A stretch of 64,000 nucleotides of DNA from Nonomuraea endophytica (GTDB taxonomy: Bacteria > Actinomycetota > Actinomycetes > Streptosporangiales > Streptosporangiaceae). Positions within the stretch are counted from its first letter, which is position 1; each line of letters starts with the position of its first letter. The stretch lies in assembly GCF_014203235.1 (NCBI RefSeq), contig NZ_JACHIN010000010.1, positions 310,001 to 374,000 on the forward strand, given 5' to 3'. The notes below the pieces were generated by a model. It was not told the origin of the DNA. It saw nothing but the letters and a program-made list of their open reading frames with translations, and did no database searches. Made by a program: the position numbers and the translations under genes. This document shows positions 41,346 through 51,147 of this stretch, piece by piece.

Positions 41346-41609
41346 ATGCAGCACCTGTACTGGGACCTCGGATCGGTCGCGTTCGGCGCCCGCTTCGAGG
41401 TGGAACTGCGCGGCTCGTCCTGCCGGGTGTGCCTGATGGACGCCGAGGAGTACCAGGCATACCTCGACCAGGACGCCTACGAGTACTACGGCGGCTTCTA
41501 CGACGCCAGCCCCGTCGAGTTGGAGGTGCCCTACGACGACGACTGATACCTGGTCGTCGACAGCTATGGCGGGCGGGTCAAAGTCTGGGTCAGCCAGCTC
41601 TTCGACTGA
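41346..41609 (+). pseudogene. DUF1883-like gene interrupted by an in-frame TGA
   Basis: MQHLYWDLGSVAFGARFEVE, then CRVCLMDAEEYQAYLDQDAY and GGFYDASPVELEVP, follow the DUF1883 pattern. After DDD the frame meets TGA at 41544-41546, then continues YLVVDSYGGRVKVWVSQLFD to a second TGA at 41607. In this family a tryptophan precedes the VVD/VID strand, so TGG to TGA is the simplest explanation. Without readthrough a 66-residue protein lacking the last strand would be made. The nearest purine-rich site is directly against the ATG. Confidence 0.75.
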
Positions 41610-41687
41610 GCGTGCCGACCCGGGTCCTGCCGCGCACGCGCGTAGGGGTGTCTGGAAAGTACGGAAATGCCGGGGCGAGCGGGCTTG

Positions 41688-42340
41688 TCAGGCCTGTCGC
41701 AGGTGCGGCAGGTGGTGGGTCAGGGTGCGGGCGTGGCCGATGAGCAGAGCGGGCATCTCATCGCCGACCTTCAGCAGGGCGGTGGCCTCGGCGTCGAGCC
41801 GAACCATGACGGCAGCAGCGGCGTCTCGTAGGCGAGCCAGGTGCCGTGCCACAGCCGACGCCGGCGGGCCTCCGGCCAGTAGCTCTCGATGAGGGCCGGC
41901 TCGCCGTCATCGCCGAAGTGGACCGACAGGCCCAGCCGCTCGGCGAACGCCTCCCCGCCCACTCTCGCCGTATCCGGGGGCTGGTACGCGTGCATGCTCA
42001 CGGCCATCTCGGCGAGCTCGCGCTCACGCTGGGGCAAGGGCGTCAGGCGGGCCTGCGTGTCGGCGGGCATGTTCCCGCTCGGCGGGCTGGCCACCAGCCT
42101 GCCCAAGGACAGCGCCGTGCCGGCCAGCGCGGACACGACGGCCTGGGCGGCGACGTCGGCCCACCAGGAGGCGAACTCCAGCAGCTGCCGCACACACCGC
42201 TCCTCGGCCTGTTCGGCCGCCATCTCCCGGGCCCCGCACAAGACCAGACGCGGATGCAGCACGATCCGTTCCCCGGCATTCGGGGGCGCCAGCTGTTTCC
42301 GTTCTGAGGCCAGCTCGCGCTGCAGCCGCAGGGCCTGCAC
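41688..42340 (-). pseudogene. Frameshifted hypothetical protein gene
   Basis: From a GTG near 42340 the frame encodes a helical protein (LRLQRELASERKQLAPPNAG, LLEFASWWADVAAQAVVSAL, LWHGTWLAYETPLLPS). It then derails; the sense continuation MVRLDAEATALLKVGDEMPA and LTHHLPHLRQA lies in another frame and ends at 41688. A one-base change near 41805 explains this. The 5' end is also unclear. No family name is recognised. It belongs to the block of decayed element genes. Confidence 0.55.
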
Positions 42341-42477
42341 GTGCTCGGCGGGGCGCTCTCGGCTATCAGCAACGGCCAGGTCAGATGATCGACACGACCG
42401 ATTACGGGCTGAATTGTGCCAGTAAGGCGGCCGCGAGCGCGGCGACGACCTTGCGGATCATGGCAGACGGCTCCTGA

Positions 42478-43311
42478 TCAGATGAAGCGCCGGACGAACG
42501 ACAGCGCGGTGTCACAGACTTCACGCCAGCCGCCGTCGATGGTCAGGGAGTGGCCGCGTCCCTTTATCTCGATGATCTCGGTGACGTGGTGGGTGTTGCG
42601 GGCCTGCTTGCCGTAGGAGGCGTTGGCGATGGCCCAGGGGACGGTGTGGTCCTTCTCCCCGGAAATGATCAGCAGCGGGCCCCGGTCGGCGGTGGTGCTG
42701 TCGACCTTGGTCTCACTCCACGGGTTGAAGTTGGCCACGGCGGCTTGGAACAGCGGCGCGCCCGGTGCCGGGACCGAGAAGGTGTCGTACAGCTCGCGGG
42801 CCTCTTCCTCGCTGACGGCGTTGGCGAAGGCGTAGCGGAACTGGTCGTAGGTCAGCGGTACCGCGCGGTGGATGTTGACCGGGTTGGTCAAGACCGGGGC
42901 CGCGGCTCGCAGGGAGGAGAACGGCAGCGGCAGCACGCCCTGGAAGGGGGCCGGGTCGATCGCCACGGACGCGCAGGCGAGGCCGCGTCCAGCGAGGATC
43001 TGGGTGAGCAGTCCGCCGAAGGAGTGACCGATGACGACCGGCCTGCGTTCCAGCTTGCCGATGAGGTCGGCGAAGTGGTCGGCGACCTGGCCGACGCTCT
43101 TGTCCGCGAACACTTCGGGGTGCTGCTTGGCCTCGGCGACGGTGTGCGGGTCGTCGGGCCAGCCGGGGGTGACGGGTGCGAAGCCGGCCTCGTCGAAGAC
43201 CTGAGCCCACCGGTCCCAGCTGGAGGGCAGCAGCCACAGGCCGTGCACGAAGACGACGGGGATCTTGCCGGTGGTGTTGGCGTGCTGGATGAGCTGCAGA
43301 TCGTGGCTCAT
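42478..43311 (-). CDS. Alpha/beta hydrolase (277 aa)
   Basis: The nucleophile elbow is GHSFGG (VVIGHSFGGLLTQIL), the oxyanion segment VFVHGLWLLPSSW, the acid in IISGEKDHTVP and histidine in GRGHSLTIDGG, a complete triad. This layout is that of cytosolic lipase/esterase-like hydrolases. Its ATG overlaps the stop of the upstream esterase gene (ATGA), so the two are coupled. A LAL regulator is divergent from the pair. Confidence 0.9.
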   Translation of the reverse strand: MSHDLQLIQHANTTGKIPVVFVHGLWLLPSSWDRWAQVFDEAGFAPVTPGWPDDPHTVAEAKQHPEVFADKSVGQVADHFADLIGKLERRPVVIGHSFGGLLTQILAGRGLACASVAIDPAPFQGVLPLPFSSLRAAAPVLTNPVNIHRAVPLTYDQFRYAFANAVSEEEARELYDTFSVPAPGAPLFQAAVANFNPWSETKVDSTTADRGPLLIISGEKDHTVPWAIANASYGKQARNTHHVTEIIEIKGRGHSLTIDGGWREVCDTALSFVRRFI

Positions 43312-44222
43312 GACAGGGCTCCCTTGAGGAAGGTGATGGCCTGGGTGATGGCGGCCTGGGCGGCGTGGGTGGCGCGCAGGGCGTTGAGCATGACGAAGTC
43401 GTGGATGATGCCCTGGTAGCGGACCGCGATGACCGGGACTCCCGCTTCGCGGAGTTTGTCGGCGTAGGCCTCACCCTCATCGCGCAGGACGTCGGCTTCG
43501 GCGGTGATGACCAGCGCGGGCGGCAGCCCGGCCAGGTCCGCGGTGGTGGCGCGCAGCGGCGAGGCGGTGATCTCGGCTCGCTGGGCGGGATCGGTGGTGT
43601 ATTGGTCCCAGAACCACTGCATGCCGTCGCGGCGCAGGAAGTAGCCGGTGGTGAACTGGTGGTAGGAGTCGGTGTCGAAGCTCGCGTCGGTGACGGGGTA
43701 GAACAGCACCTGCGCCCTCAGCGGGATCTCGCCCTTGACCTGCAGGGTGAGGGCGGCGCTCATGTTGCCGCCGACCGAGTCCCCGGCGACCGCCATCCGC
43801 GAGGGGTCGAGCCCGAAGGTGGCGCCGTGCTGGACGACCCAGCGGGCGGCGGCCAGGTTCTGGTGGATCGCGGCCGGGTAGGGGGCCTCGGGCGCACGGT
43901 CGTAGTTGACGAACACCACGGCCGCGCCGACCCCCAGCGCCAGTTCCCGCGCCAGGCGGCCGTGGGTGTGGTCGTTGCCGAAGACCCAGCCGGCCCCGTG
44001 GATGTAGAGGATCACCGGCAACGGTCCAGCGGCGTCGGCCGGACGGAAGATCGTCAGATTGCCCGCCGTCTCGCGGGTGGTGCCGGGAACGTCGATTTCC
44101 GGCGTCTGGGCCTCGTCGACGGCCTTGCGGCCGTCCTCGACGGGGAGCTGGAACAGGTAGGGCGGGTTCGCGGTCGCGTCGGCGAAGGCCTGCGCCGCGC
44201 TCTCCAGTACGGGTTTGCTCAT
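43308..44222 (-). CDS. HSL-family alpha/beta hydrolase esterase (304 aa)
   Basis: LYIHGAGWVFG is the HGGG-type oxyanion motif, and AVAGDSVGGNMSAALTL carries the nucleophile in GDSVGG. EADVLRDEGEAYADKL gives the acid and QGIIHDF the histidine. The hormone-sensitive-lipase family hydrolyses short acyl esters. I use the internal ATG (MSKPVLESAA) at 44222; an ATG five codons earlier is possible. The gene is divergent from the LAL regulator, 80 bp away. Confidence 0.92.
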   Translation of the reverse strand: MSKPVLESAAQAFADATANPPYLFQLPVEDGRKAVDEAQTPEIDVPGTTRETAGNLTIFRPADAAGPLPVILYIHGAGWVFGNDHTHGRLARELALGVGAAVVFVNYDRAPEAPYPAAIHQNLAAARWVVQHGATFGLDPSRMAVAGDSVGGNMSAALTLQVKGEIPLRAQVLFYPVTDASFDTDSYHQFTTGYFLRRDGMQWFWDQYTTDPAQRAEITASPLRATTADLAGLPPALVITAEADVLRDEGEAYADKLREAGVPVIAVRYQGIIHDFVMLNALRATHAAQAAITQAITFLKGALS

Positions 44223-44302
44223 GCCAGAACCATCCACCGTGGACAGGATCGGTCGAATCCTTGGAAAACCCCAGTGACGGGGTGATCCCTTAGTCTTCAG
44301 CC

Positions 44303-47041
44303 ATGGTTCTGCACGGCAGGAAGGCCGAAACCGCTGAGCCCGACGGCCTGCTGACCAGGGCCAGGGCGGGTTTGAGCGGGACTGTGGTCATCAGCGGACC
44401 GGCGGGCATCGGCAAGAGCGCCTTGCTCGACTACGCCACCACGACCGCCACCGACCTGCAGGTGGGCCGCACGGCGGGCGTCGAGGCCGAGCAGGAACTC
44501 GGATTCGCCGGGCTGCACCGCCTCCTGCTGCCCTTCCTCGGCCTGCGCGGGCGTTTGCCCGGGCCGCAGCGCGACGCGCTGGAGACCGCGTTCGGCCTGC
44601 TGCGCGCCGCCCCGCCCGACCGCTTCCTGGTCGGGCTCGCCGCATTGACCCTGCTCGCGGAGGCCGCCGCGACCAAGCCGGTGCTGGCCGTCTGCGACGA
44701 CGCCCAGTGGATGGACCGCGAATCGCTGGAGGTGCTCGCCTTCATCGCCCGCCGCCTGCACGCCGACTCCATCGTCATGCTGTTCGGCGTCCGCGACCAC
44801 GACACCGCCCTGGACAGCCTGACCGGGCTAGCGGAGCTGAGGCTGACCGGCCTGCCCGGCGATGAGGCACTCGCGCTGCTGCAGGCGAGCTTGAGCACCG
44901 AGGTCGACCGCGTGGTCGCCGCTCAGCGCGTGGCGGAAACCGACGGCAACCCGCTGGCGATCCTCGAACTGGGCCGCAGCCTGACCAGAGGAGAGGCCGC
45001 CGAACCGGCGTTCGGCCAGCCGCCGTCGCTGGATGGCAGGTTGAAGGAACGCTTCCTGCGCCAGGTCGTCGGCCTCGACACGCTGACCCAGCAGGTCCTG
45101 CTGGTCGCCGCCGCGGACGCCACCAGCGACCCGGCCCTTTTACGGCGGGCCATGGCACGCCTGGCCTCCGCCTCCCCGGCCGAGGTCGGCACCGCCCTCG
45201 AACGCGCCGAAGAAGCCGATCTGCTGACGGACGGAGCCCGTTTCCGGCATCCACTGATCCGCTCGGCGGTGTACGGCGGAGCCACCTCCTCCAGACGCAG
45301 GCAGGTCCACGCGGTGCTGGCCGAGGCCACCGACCCGGTAGGCGACGCGGACCGCCACGCCTGGCACCTGGCCGCCGCGGCCGACGGCCCAGACGAGGAG
45401 GTCGCCACCCGGCTGGAGGCCGGAGCCGATCGGGCCCGCGAACGCGGCGGCCACCTGGCCCAGGCAGCCTTCCTGCGGCGCGCCGCCGAGCTGACCCCGC
45501 CCGGCCCGCAGCGCAACGGACGGCTGCTCGCGGCCTGCGGCGCGGCCCTGACGGCCGGTGCTCCGCACCGGGCGGAAGAGCTTCTGGACCTGCTCACCCC
45601 GAACCTGGGTGTGCCGTTCCTGGACGCTTTCGCGATGCGGTTGCGCGGCTTCCTCAACGTCATGCTGGGCCGCCAGGGCGCTGTGACGCTGCTGCTCCAG
45701 GCTGCCCAGACGCTCGGCGAACTGGATCCCCGCGCCGGGCAGGAGACCCTGCTGGAGGCCATGGATGCGGCGATCGTGGTGGCCAGGATCGGCCCGGGCA
45801 TGAGCGCGAAACAGGTGGCGCAAGCGGCACTGGCGGCCCCGCGCGCCGTACCGGATGAGCCCAATGAGCCCGGCGTCGGCGGCCTGCTGCTGGCCGCGCA
45901 CGCCACGCTGATCTCGGTCGGCTACGCCGAGGCGGTGCCGTTGATGAGGCAGGGGCTGGGCGCCATGCAGGCGGCTGGAGAGCACAGCGACGCCTCCCGC
46001 TGGTTCCTGCTCGGCGCGGTCCTGGCCCTGGACCTGTGGGACGTCGACGCCCTCGGCGCCGGCTCCCTCCGCTTCTCCGCCGCGGCCCGTCGGCAAGGAG
46101 CTCTGCGGATGCTCCAGGCGGGAGCTCACGGTTCAGCCACGCACGCCCTGCTGTGCGGCCGGTTCGCCGCCGCCGAGGCGCACTTCGCGGAGTTCATGGA
46201 CATCGCCGCAGCGATCGGCGCCGACCTGCGTTTCGCGGGCACGAGCGACGTCATGCTGCACGCCTGGCGCGGCGATCGCGAAAAGACCCTGGCCGCCGTG
46301 GCGGTGCAGGCCGGGCCCGAGTCCGAACAGCCGGGCGGGCTGCAGGTGCAATTCGCGCGGACCGCGCTGGTGCTGCTGGAACTCGGCCACCGCCGCTACG
46401 CCCAAGCCCAGGCAGCCGCCGAGATCGTCTACGCCAGCGACCCTCCCCACTACGGCGGCGGCGTGCTGCCGGACCTGGTGGAGGCCGCGGTGCGCAACGA
46501 CGACCTCGACACGGCGCAGCGCGCTCTGGTACGGCTGAGCGAGCGCGCCGAAGCGAGCGCCACCCCCTGGGCGCTGGGCCTGCTTGCCCGCGGCCAGGCG
46601 CTGGTCACCGGCGACGAACAACTCTATCTGCGTGCGCACGAGCTTCTGGCCGCCACGCCGCTGGCTCCCGAGCGCGCCCGCACTCACCTGCTCTACGGCG
46701 AGTGGCTACGCCGCCGTCACCGTCGAAGCGAGGCCAGGCAGCAACTGCGGGCAGCCCATGAGCTGTTCGCCGGCATGGGAGCGGCCGCCTTCGCCGAGCG
46801 AGCCCGCATCGAGCTGGCCGCCACCGGGGAGCACGCCCGGACCCGCGATCCCAGCACCGTCCGCACCCTGACCCCGCAGGAACTGCGGGTGGCGCAACTG
46901 GCCGCCGCTGGCGCCACCAACCAGGAGATCGCCGCCGAGTTGTTCATCAGCGCGAGCACCGTGGAGTACCACCTGCGCAAGGTGTTCAGAAAGCTCGACG
47001 TCACCTCACGCAGGCAGCTGAAGAACGTCATGGACGCGTGA
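44303..47041 (+). CDS. LAL-type LuxR regulator with AAA ATPase (912 aa)
   Basis: The P-loop GPAGIGKSALLDYA is at about residue 32, and the Walker B-like segment PVLAVCDDAQWMDRESLEVL follows. A long TPR-like helical region occupies the middle, and the C-terminus has a LuxR HTH (LTPQELRVAQLAAAGATNQEIAAELFISASTVEYHLRKVF). These large regulators activate catabolic or secondary-metabolism genes upon ligand binding. Its only convincing partners are the two divergent hydrolase genes. Confidence 0.93.
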   Translation: MVLHGRKAETAEPDGLLTRARAGLSGTVVISGPAGIGKSALLDYATTTATDLQVGRTAGVEAEQELGFAGLHRLLLPFLGLRGRLPGPQRDALETAFGLLRAAPPDRFLVGLAALTLLAEAAATKPVLAVCDDAQWMDRESLEVLAFIARRLHADSIVMLFGVRDHDTALDSLTGLAELRLTGLPGDEALALLQASLSTEVDRVVAAQRVAETDGNPLAILELGRSLTRGEAAEPAFGQPPSLDGRLKERFLRQVVGLDTLTQQVLLVAAADATSDPALLRRAMARLASASPAEVGTALERAEEADLLTDGARFRHPLIRSAVYGGATSSRRRQVHAVLAEATDPVGDADRHAWHLAAAADGPDEEVATRLEAGADRARERGGHLAQAAFLRRAAELTPPGPQRNGRLLAACGAALTAGAPHRAEELLDLLTPNLGVPFLDAFAMRLRGFLNVMLGRQGAVTLLLQAAQTLGELDPRAGQETLLEAMDAAIVVARIGPGMSAKQVAQAALAAPRAVPDEPNEPGVGGLLLAAHATLISVGYAEAVPLMRQGLGAMQAAGEHSDASRWFLLGAVLALDLWDVDALGAGSLRFSAAARRQGALRMLQAGAHGSATHALLCGRFAAAEAHFAEFMDIAAAIGADLRFAGTSDVMLHAWRGDREKTLAAVAVQAGPESEQPGGLQVQFARTALVLLELGHRRYAQAQAAAEIVYASDPPHYGGGVLPDLVEAAVRNDDLDTAQRALVRLSERAEASATPWALGLLARGQALVTGDEQLYLRAHELLAATPLAPERARTHLLYGEWLRRRHRRSEARQQLRAAHELFAGMGAAAFAERARIELAATGEHARTRDPSTVRTLTPQELRVAQLAAAGATNQEIAAELFISASTVEYHLRKVFRKLDVTSRRQLKNVMDA

Positions 47042-47190
47042 ACGGGCACGCACTGCGTAGACAAAATCGGGGCCTTGGCATCCGGCGCACGGCCCAAGCC
47101 GGAAAGGCCCACCCGTCATCGCCAAGCGGTCGCCGTATCGACACACCTACGCGGGGCGGGCTCCCGCGAGGTCCTCACTCGACATCTGGC

Positions 47191-48110
47191 TCAGGGCACC
47201 AGCCCAAGCTGACGAAGCTGCGCCGGCCGCAAGGGGCGCCACCCTCCGGTGTCGAGCTCCGCCTTGACGTCGACGTGGATGACGCCGAAGAAGTTGATGT
47301 TGTCGCTGTGGCCGGGCGAGATGTGCGATAGCAGTTCATCAGGAACGTCCCGGCCCTGGGCTCGAAGTTCCACCACCGCCAGCGGATAGTACTCGTTGGT
47401 CCAAGCCGCGACGGAGTTGGTCAGCAGGGTCAGGCACCAGGCCTGCTCGCTCTGTTGTTCCAGGTGTGGCCGGGTGATGGTGCCCTGCTGGGCGTAGTGC
47501 AGGTCGCGGCGCAGTGCGTGCAGGCTCTCGCCCTTGTTCAGCTGCCGGGAGATCTTCCTCCTGAACGCCGGGTCCGACAGGTATTTGGCCAGGTGGACGG
47601 TCCTGCGCAGCATGCCCCACTCCTTCAGGGCAGCGGTCAGGGTGTTCTGCCGGGAGGCAGCCGACCACGTGCCGACGATGAGGGAGGCGGTGGCCTGGCC
47701 GTACTTCAGCGAGCCGGCCATGCGCAGCAGGTCCGGCCAGCAGGCGGCCACCAGGTCCTCATTCCAGCGGGCGCCCAGCAGCGGCCCGGCGAGCGGATAG
47801 CGTTTGGCGATCTCGGTCGGGGTGTCGCGCACCAGCGTGACCAGGGACAGGTCGCGCACGCGCGGGGTGAGCGCCTTGCCGGCCAGGTCGAACAACGCGA
47901 AGTTGATCAGGGTGGCGCCGTGGTTGTCGGTCGCGTGCTCGGTGATCGGCAGATCGGTGGCGTTGCCGAGGAAGTCGTCCAGGACGAAGTGCGCCTCCCG
48001 CGCCGTACGTCGACCACTGGTCGGAGACGTGGGTGTAGGTGGACAGCACCTGGCCGCCGTGGATGACCATGGTGCGGCCGGTCAGCGTCTTACCGCGGAC
48101 GGCGGTCGCA
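47191..48110 (-). pseudogene. Tn3-family transposase, 3' remnant with frameshift
   Basis: LDDFLGNATDLPITEHATDN and HGATLINFALFDLAG, then AACWPDLLRMAGSLKYGQA, QLNKGESLHALRRDLHYAQQ and SVAAWTNEYYPLAVVELRAQ trace the catalytic C-terminal third of a Tn3 transposase. Upstream, STYTHVSDQWSTYG is in another frame; a gap of about 20 bp in the conserved TYGTKVIxATAREAH segment near 48005 explains the shift. The N-terminal two thirds are absent. No terminal repeats or resolvase are visible. Confidence 0.88.
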
Positions 48111-48262
48111 GCACTCGTCGACCGCCTCGCCGACGTGCCCACACCTGCCGGTCCCACCCCCAACCAACTCGGCGCCGACAGCGCCTTTGTTTCACTCACC
48201 GATCTGCGAGCCACCCTCCCAGGAGGCGGATCATGAAAACCATCGCGCAGGACCAGCGACAC

Positions 48263-48748
48263 TCAGCCGGGATCGAGAACGCGCCACACCTCGGTAACAC
48301 AACCCTCCTCATAATCCCACCAACCGTCCTGCCCCTCCACGAGGAGCCGCTTCGCTCCAGCAAGATCCGCTGCGGGAGGAATGTTCAGCGCCACCAGGCC
48401 GAACCGCTCAAGCCCTTCCCCCTCAACGCCCAGCGGCGCGAACAGATTGAGGACAGTGTTCAGGTCACCCTCGAGGTCGCCGTCACGGTCTGGGACCACC
48501 CGGATCGTGCAGTTACCGGAGAACTCCACGACTTCCTTCGCCCAAACGGTGCCCTCAGCGTCCGCTTCGACGCGCACCACATCGCCGCAAGCGACTCCGC
48601 GGGCGAAGAAGGGGATGTTGTCCAGCCTTACCAGACCTGGACCAGCGGGGACAGCCCACAAACGCTCAGACCCGGCTGGCGGCCATCCGTTCTCGTCCTG
48701 CTCAAGCTCGAACACCACACGCACATGCGTGGTCGCAGCGCTGTTCAT
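48263..48748 (-). CDS. DUF4265 protein (161 aa)
   Basis: HVRVVFELEQDENGWPPAGS, ERLWAVPAGPGLVRLDNIPF and FARGVACGDVVRVEAD are diagnostic for DUF4265, an actinobacterial family of unknown function. The C-terminal LVEGQDGWWDYEEGCVTEVW is complete, so the gene looks intact although it lies between a Tn3 relic and an insertion sequence. The start is uncertain: MNSAATTHVRV (48748) or nine codons upstream. Confidence 0.85.
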   Translation of the reverse strand: MNSAATTHVRVVFELEQDENGWPPAGSERLWAVPAGPGLVRLDNIPFFARGVACGDVVRVEADAEGTVWAKEVVEFSGNCTIRVVPDRDGDLEGDLNTVLNLFAPLGVEGEGLERFGLVALNIPPAADLAGAKRLLVEGQDGWWDYEEGCVTEVWRVLDPG

Positions 48749-48853
48749 CACCGCAACAGGATGCCCTACGGGCACAGATCATCCCCCTGGCGCTCAGATC
48801 CCACAGCAGCCAGAGATGAAGATCGTTATCTTATATGGGACTGTCTAGGTAAC

Positions 48854-50328
48854 GGCTCTGGCCCGTAATCGGTGGTGGTGTTGGGTGATCACCTGCCAGG
48901 GTGAGCCGTGCTGAAGATCAGCGATCTTACGGATGTGGTGTTTGCAGGCCTATCTGCCCTGGTCATCGAGGGTGTGAAGGACGAGAACAATCTCATTCGG
49001 GTCATGACCCGTACTCGAGATAAGCCGGTGCCGTGCCCGGTGTGCGGGACGCTGACCGGCCGGGTGCACGGCTACTACAGCCGGACCGTGGCCGACGTCC
49101 CGGTCGACGGTCGGCGGGTGGTGGTTTCGGTACGAGGACGGTGTCTGCTCTGCCCAGCAGGGGAATGTGCTCGGCAGACGTTTCGTGAACAGGTTCCCGG
49201 GCTGCTGGAGCGCTACCATCGTCGCACCAGCAGGCTCACCGGCCAGCTGGGCGCCGTGGTCACCGAGCTGGCCGGGCGGGCGGGCGGGCGGGCGGGCGCT
49301 CGGCTTTCGGCGGTCCTGGCGTCACGGTCTCCAGATCCAGGGCATTGCGGCTGCTCATGCGGCTGCCACTGCCATCGCTGCGGACCCCGCGTGTGCTGGG
49401 TGTCGATGACTTCGCGCTCAAGCGCCGCCACCGTTATGCCACCGTCCTGACCGACGCCGAGACCGGCGAGCGCATCGACGTCCTGCCCAGCCGCGGTGCC
49501 GACGCCTTGGAGGCCTGGCTACGTTCCCATCCCGGGGTCGAGATCGTGTGCCGCGATGGGTCGGGCGCCTATGGTGAGGCAAGTCGGGCGCCTATGGTGA
49601 CCTGTTGGACAAGGGCGTCGGCCTGCTGGAGTGCGCCCGCCGGCTGAACCTGTCCCTCAACACCGTCAAGCGCTACGCCCGCACCCGCGACCCGACGCCT
49701 TACGGCGCGCTCCGCGCTACCGGCCCACGCTCGTCGATCCTTACCGCGATCACCTGCGAGCACGGCGCGCCACTGACCCCGCCATGGCAGTCCAGCAGCT
49801 CTTCCGCGAGATCAAGGAACTCGGCTCCACCGGCAGCCAAAACCTGCTCTACCGCTACATCACCCAAGGCCGAGCCGAAGGAGATCGACCCGTCACCACC
49901 CCGCGGCACCTGGCCCGGCTCCTGCTCACCCACCCCGACCGGCGACGCGACAGCGACACCCAACTACTGCAGGAACTCACCGCCGCCTGTCCCGAACCGA
50001 CCACACTCACCCGCCTGGTCCGCGACTTCGCCGCACTCCTCACCCCGGCCGACGGCAATGACGCCAAGCTCACCGTCTGGATCACCACCCTCCGCGCCGC
50101 TGACCTGCCCTATCTGCATGGCTTCGACAACGGCCTCGCGCTCGACCGCGACGCCGTGAGCGCCGCTCTCACCCTGCCGCACCACAACGGCCGGACCGAA
50201 GGCGTCAACACCCGCACGAAGAGGATCATGCGCGAGATGCACGGCCGCGCCGGCTTCGACCTTCTGCGCCACCGCATCTTGCTGCATTAAAGATCACTCA
50301 ACGCCACCACCGATTACGGGCCAGAGCC
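48854..50328 (+). mobile_element. ISL3-type insertion sequence, inactivated
   Basis: Terminal inverted repeats of about 37 bp: left end 48854-48890 starts GGCTCTGGCCCGTAATCGGT, right end 50292-50328 is its complement with about two differences. The element is about 1475 bp and contains one transposase gene in broken frames. The eight bases flanking each end (TAGGTAAC and GGTGTTTT) do not match, so either target duplication has decayed or one flank was rearranged. Confidence 0.9.
48908..50290 (+). pseudogene. ISL3-family transposase, multiply disrupted
   Basis: The N-terminal zinc-finger part (PCPVCGTLTGRVHGYYSRTV) and RQTFREQVPGLLERYHRRTS are intact. After a GGGC-repeat run (49273-49300) the frame breaks at about 49319 and resumes as RALRLLMRLPLPSLRTPRVL, GVDDFALKRRHRYATVLTD. 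At 49560-49600 a direct repeat of GTCGGGCGCCTATGGTGA marks a deletion removing part of the DDE domain. A third shift near 49712 precedes the C-terminal part ending EGVNTRTKRIMREMHGRAGF. Not functional. Confidence 0.88.
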
Positions 50329-50457
50329 GGTGTTTTTTGTTGTTCTTACGGTCCCTGTCGGACCCCAGTGGCTTCAGCGTGAATGAACGTCTTCACGACG
50401 GAACCCACTGGGCTTCGGCAGCTCATGATCAGGATCGGGTGGAGTTCAGCATGGAGC

Positions 50458-50575
50458 TCACGAGATGTCTGTGGGACACGACACCGATGACAGTCCGCTG
50501 TAGGTACAGGAGCCCCCACCAGAGTGTTGGGCGTCACGAGATGTCAGTGGGAAACGACATCGGATGACGGTGCGC
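50458..50575. repeat. Two near-identical direct repeats of about 37 bp
   Basis: Copies begin at about 50458 and 50533 with TCACGAGATGTC, then GTGGGA and ACGACA, spaced 75 bp apart and differing at a few positions. They occupy the 300-bp gap between the insertion sequence and the truncated relaxase gene. No gene is supportable in 50329-50627. They may be iteron-like or transfer-related sequence of the lost element. Confidence 0.65.
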
Positions 50576-50627
50576 GCGTCAGGTGATGATGACAGTGGAA
50601 GCGTCGCTGTCGGTGATTGCGGATCCA

Positions 50628-51147
50628 CTACCGGACTCGCTGAGTAGGGCTGAGGCCGAGTTCGTTTTCGATCTGGTCGCAGGTGTCGCGGATCCGGTAG
50701 TAGTTGCCGCGCAGGTTCGGGCGTCGGCCGTCTTGGCGGGCGAGGGTGGCCACGAGGTGGATGTGGTCACGGGCGTGCCGGAGCGCGATCCATCGGCAGG
50801 CTTCGACGTCGCCGAGGGGCGCGATGCCGGCGGCGTCCAGGAGGAGCACGGCGACGTGGGCCCATTCGACGTCGGCCAGAGGCCGGTCGGTGCGGGCGGT
50901 GAGCGTGGTGCAGTGCCACACATGCCGGCGCAGCGGGGTACGGCGTGACGTACACCGGCAGGTCGAGGTGGGCGGCCAGCATGTCGAGGGTGGAGACGCC
51001 GGTGGCGGGGTCGGGCTCGAAGGAGTCCCAGGCGGCGATGAGGTGCGGTTTGGTTTGCCGCTCGTAGCGGCTCTTGCCCGGGCCGTACAGGTCGCGCAGC
51101 AGCGCGCGGGTGCGGGAGCCGGGACCGGGGCGCACCATCGCGATCAT
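50628..51147 (-). pseudogene. Relaxase/mobilisation protein gene, frameshifted and truncated
   Basis: MIAMVRPGPGSRTRALLRDL, then TKPHLIAAWDSFEP and HLDLPVYVTPYP, is the start of actinobacterial relaxase/mobilisation proteins. After 50930 the match continues in another frame: HVWHCTTLTARTDRPLADVE and RHARDHIHLVATLARQDG (the HxH segment of the metal site), then YYRIRDTCDQIENELGLSP and a stop at 50628. One base shift plus loss of the long C-terminal part make this a relic of an integrative or conjugative element. Confidence 0.8.
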
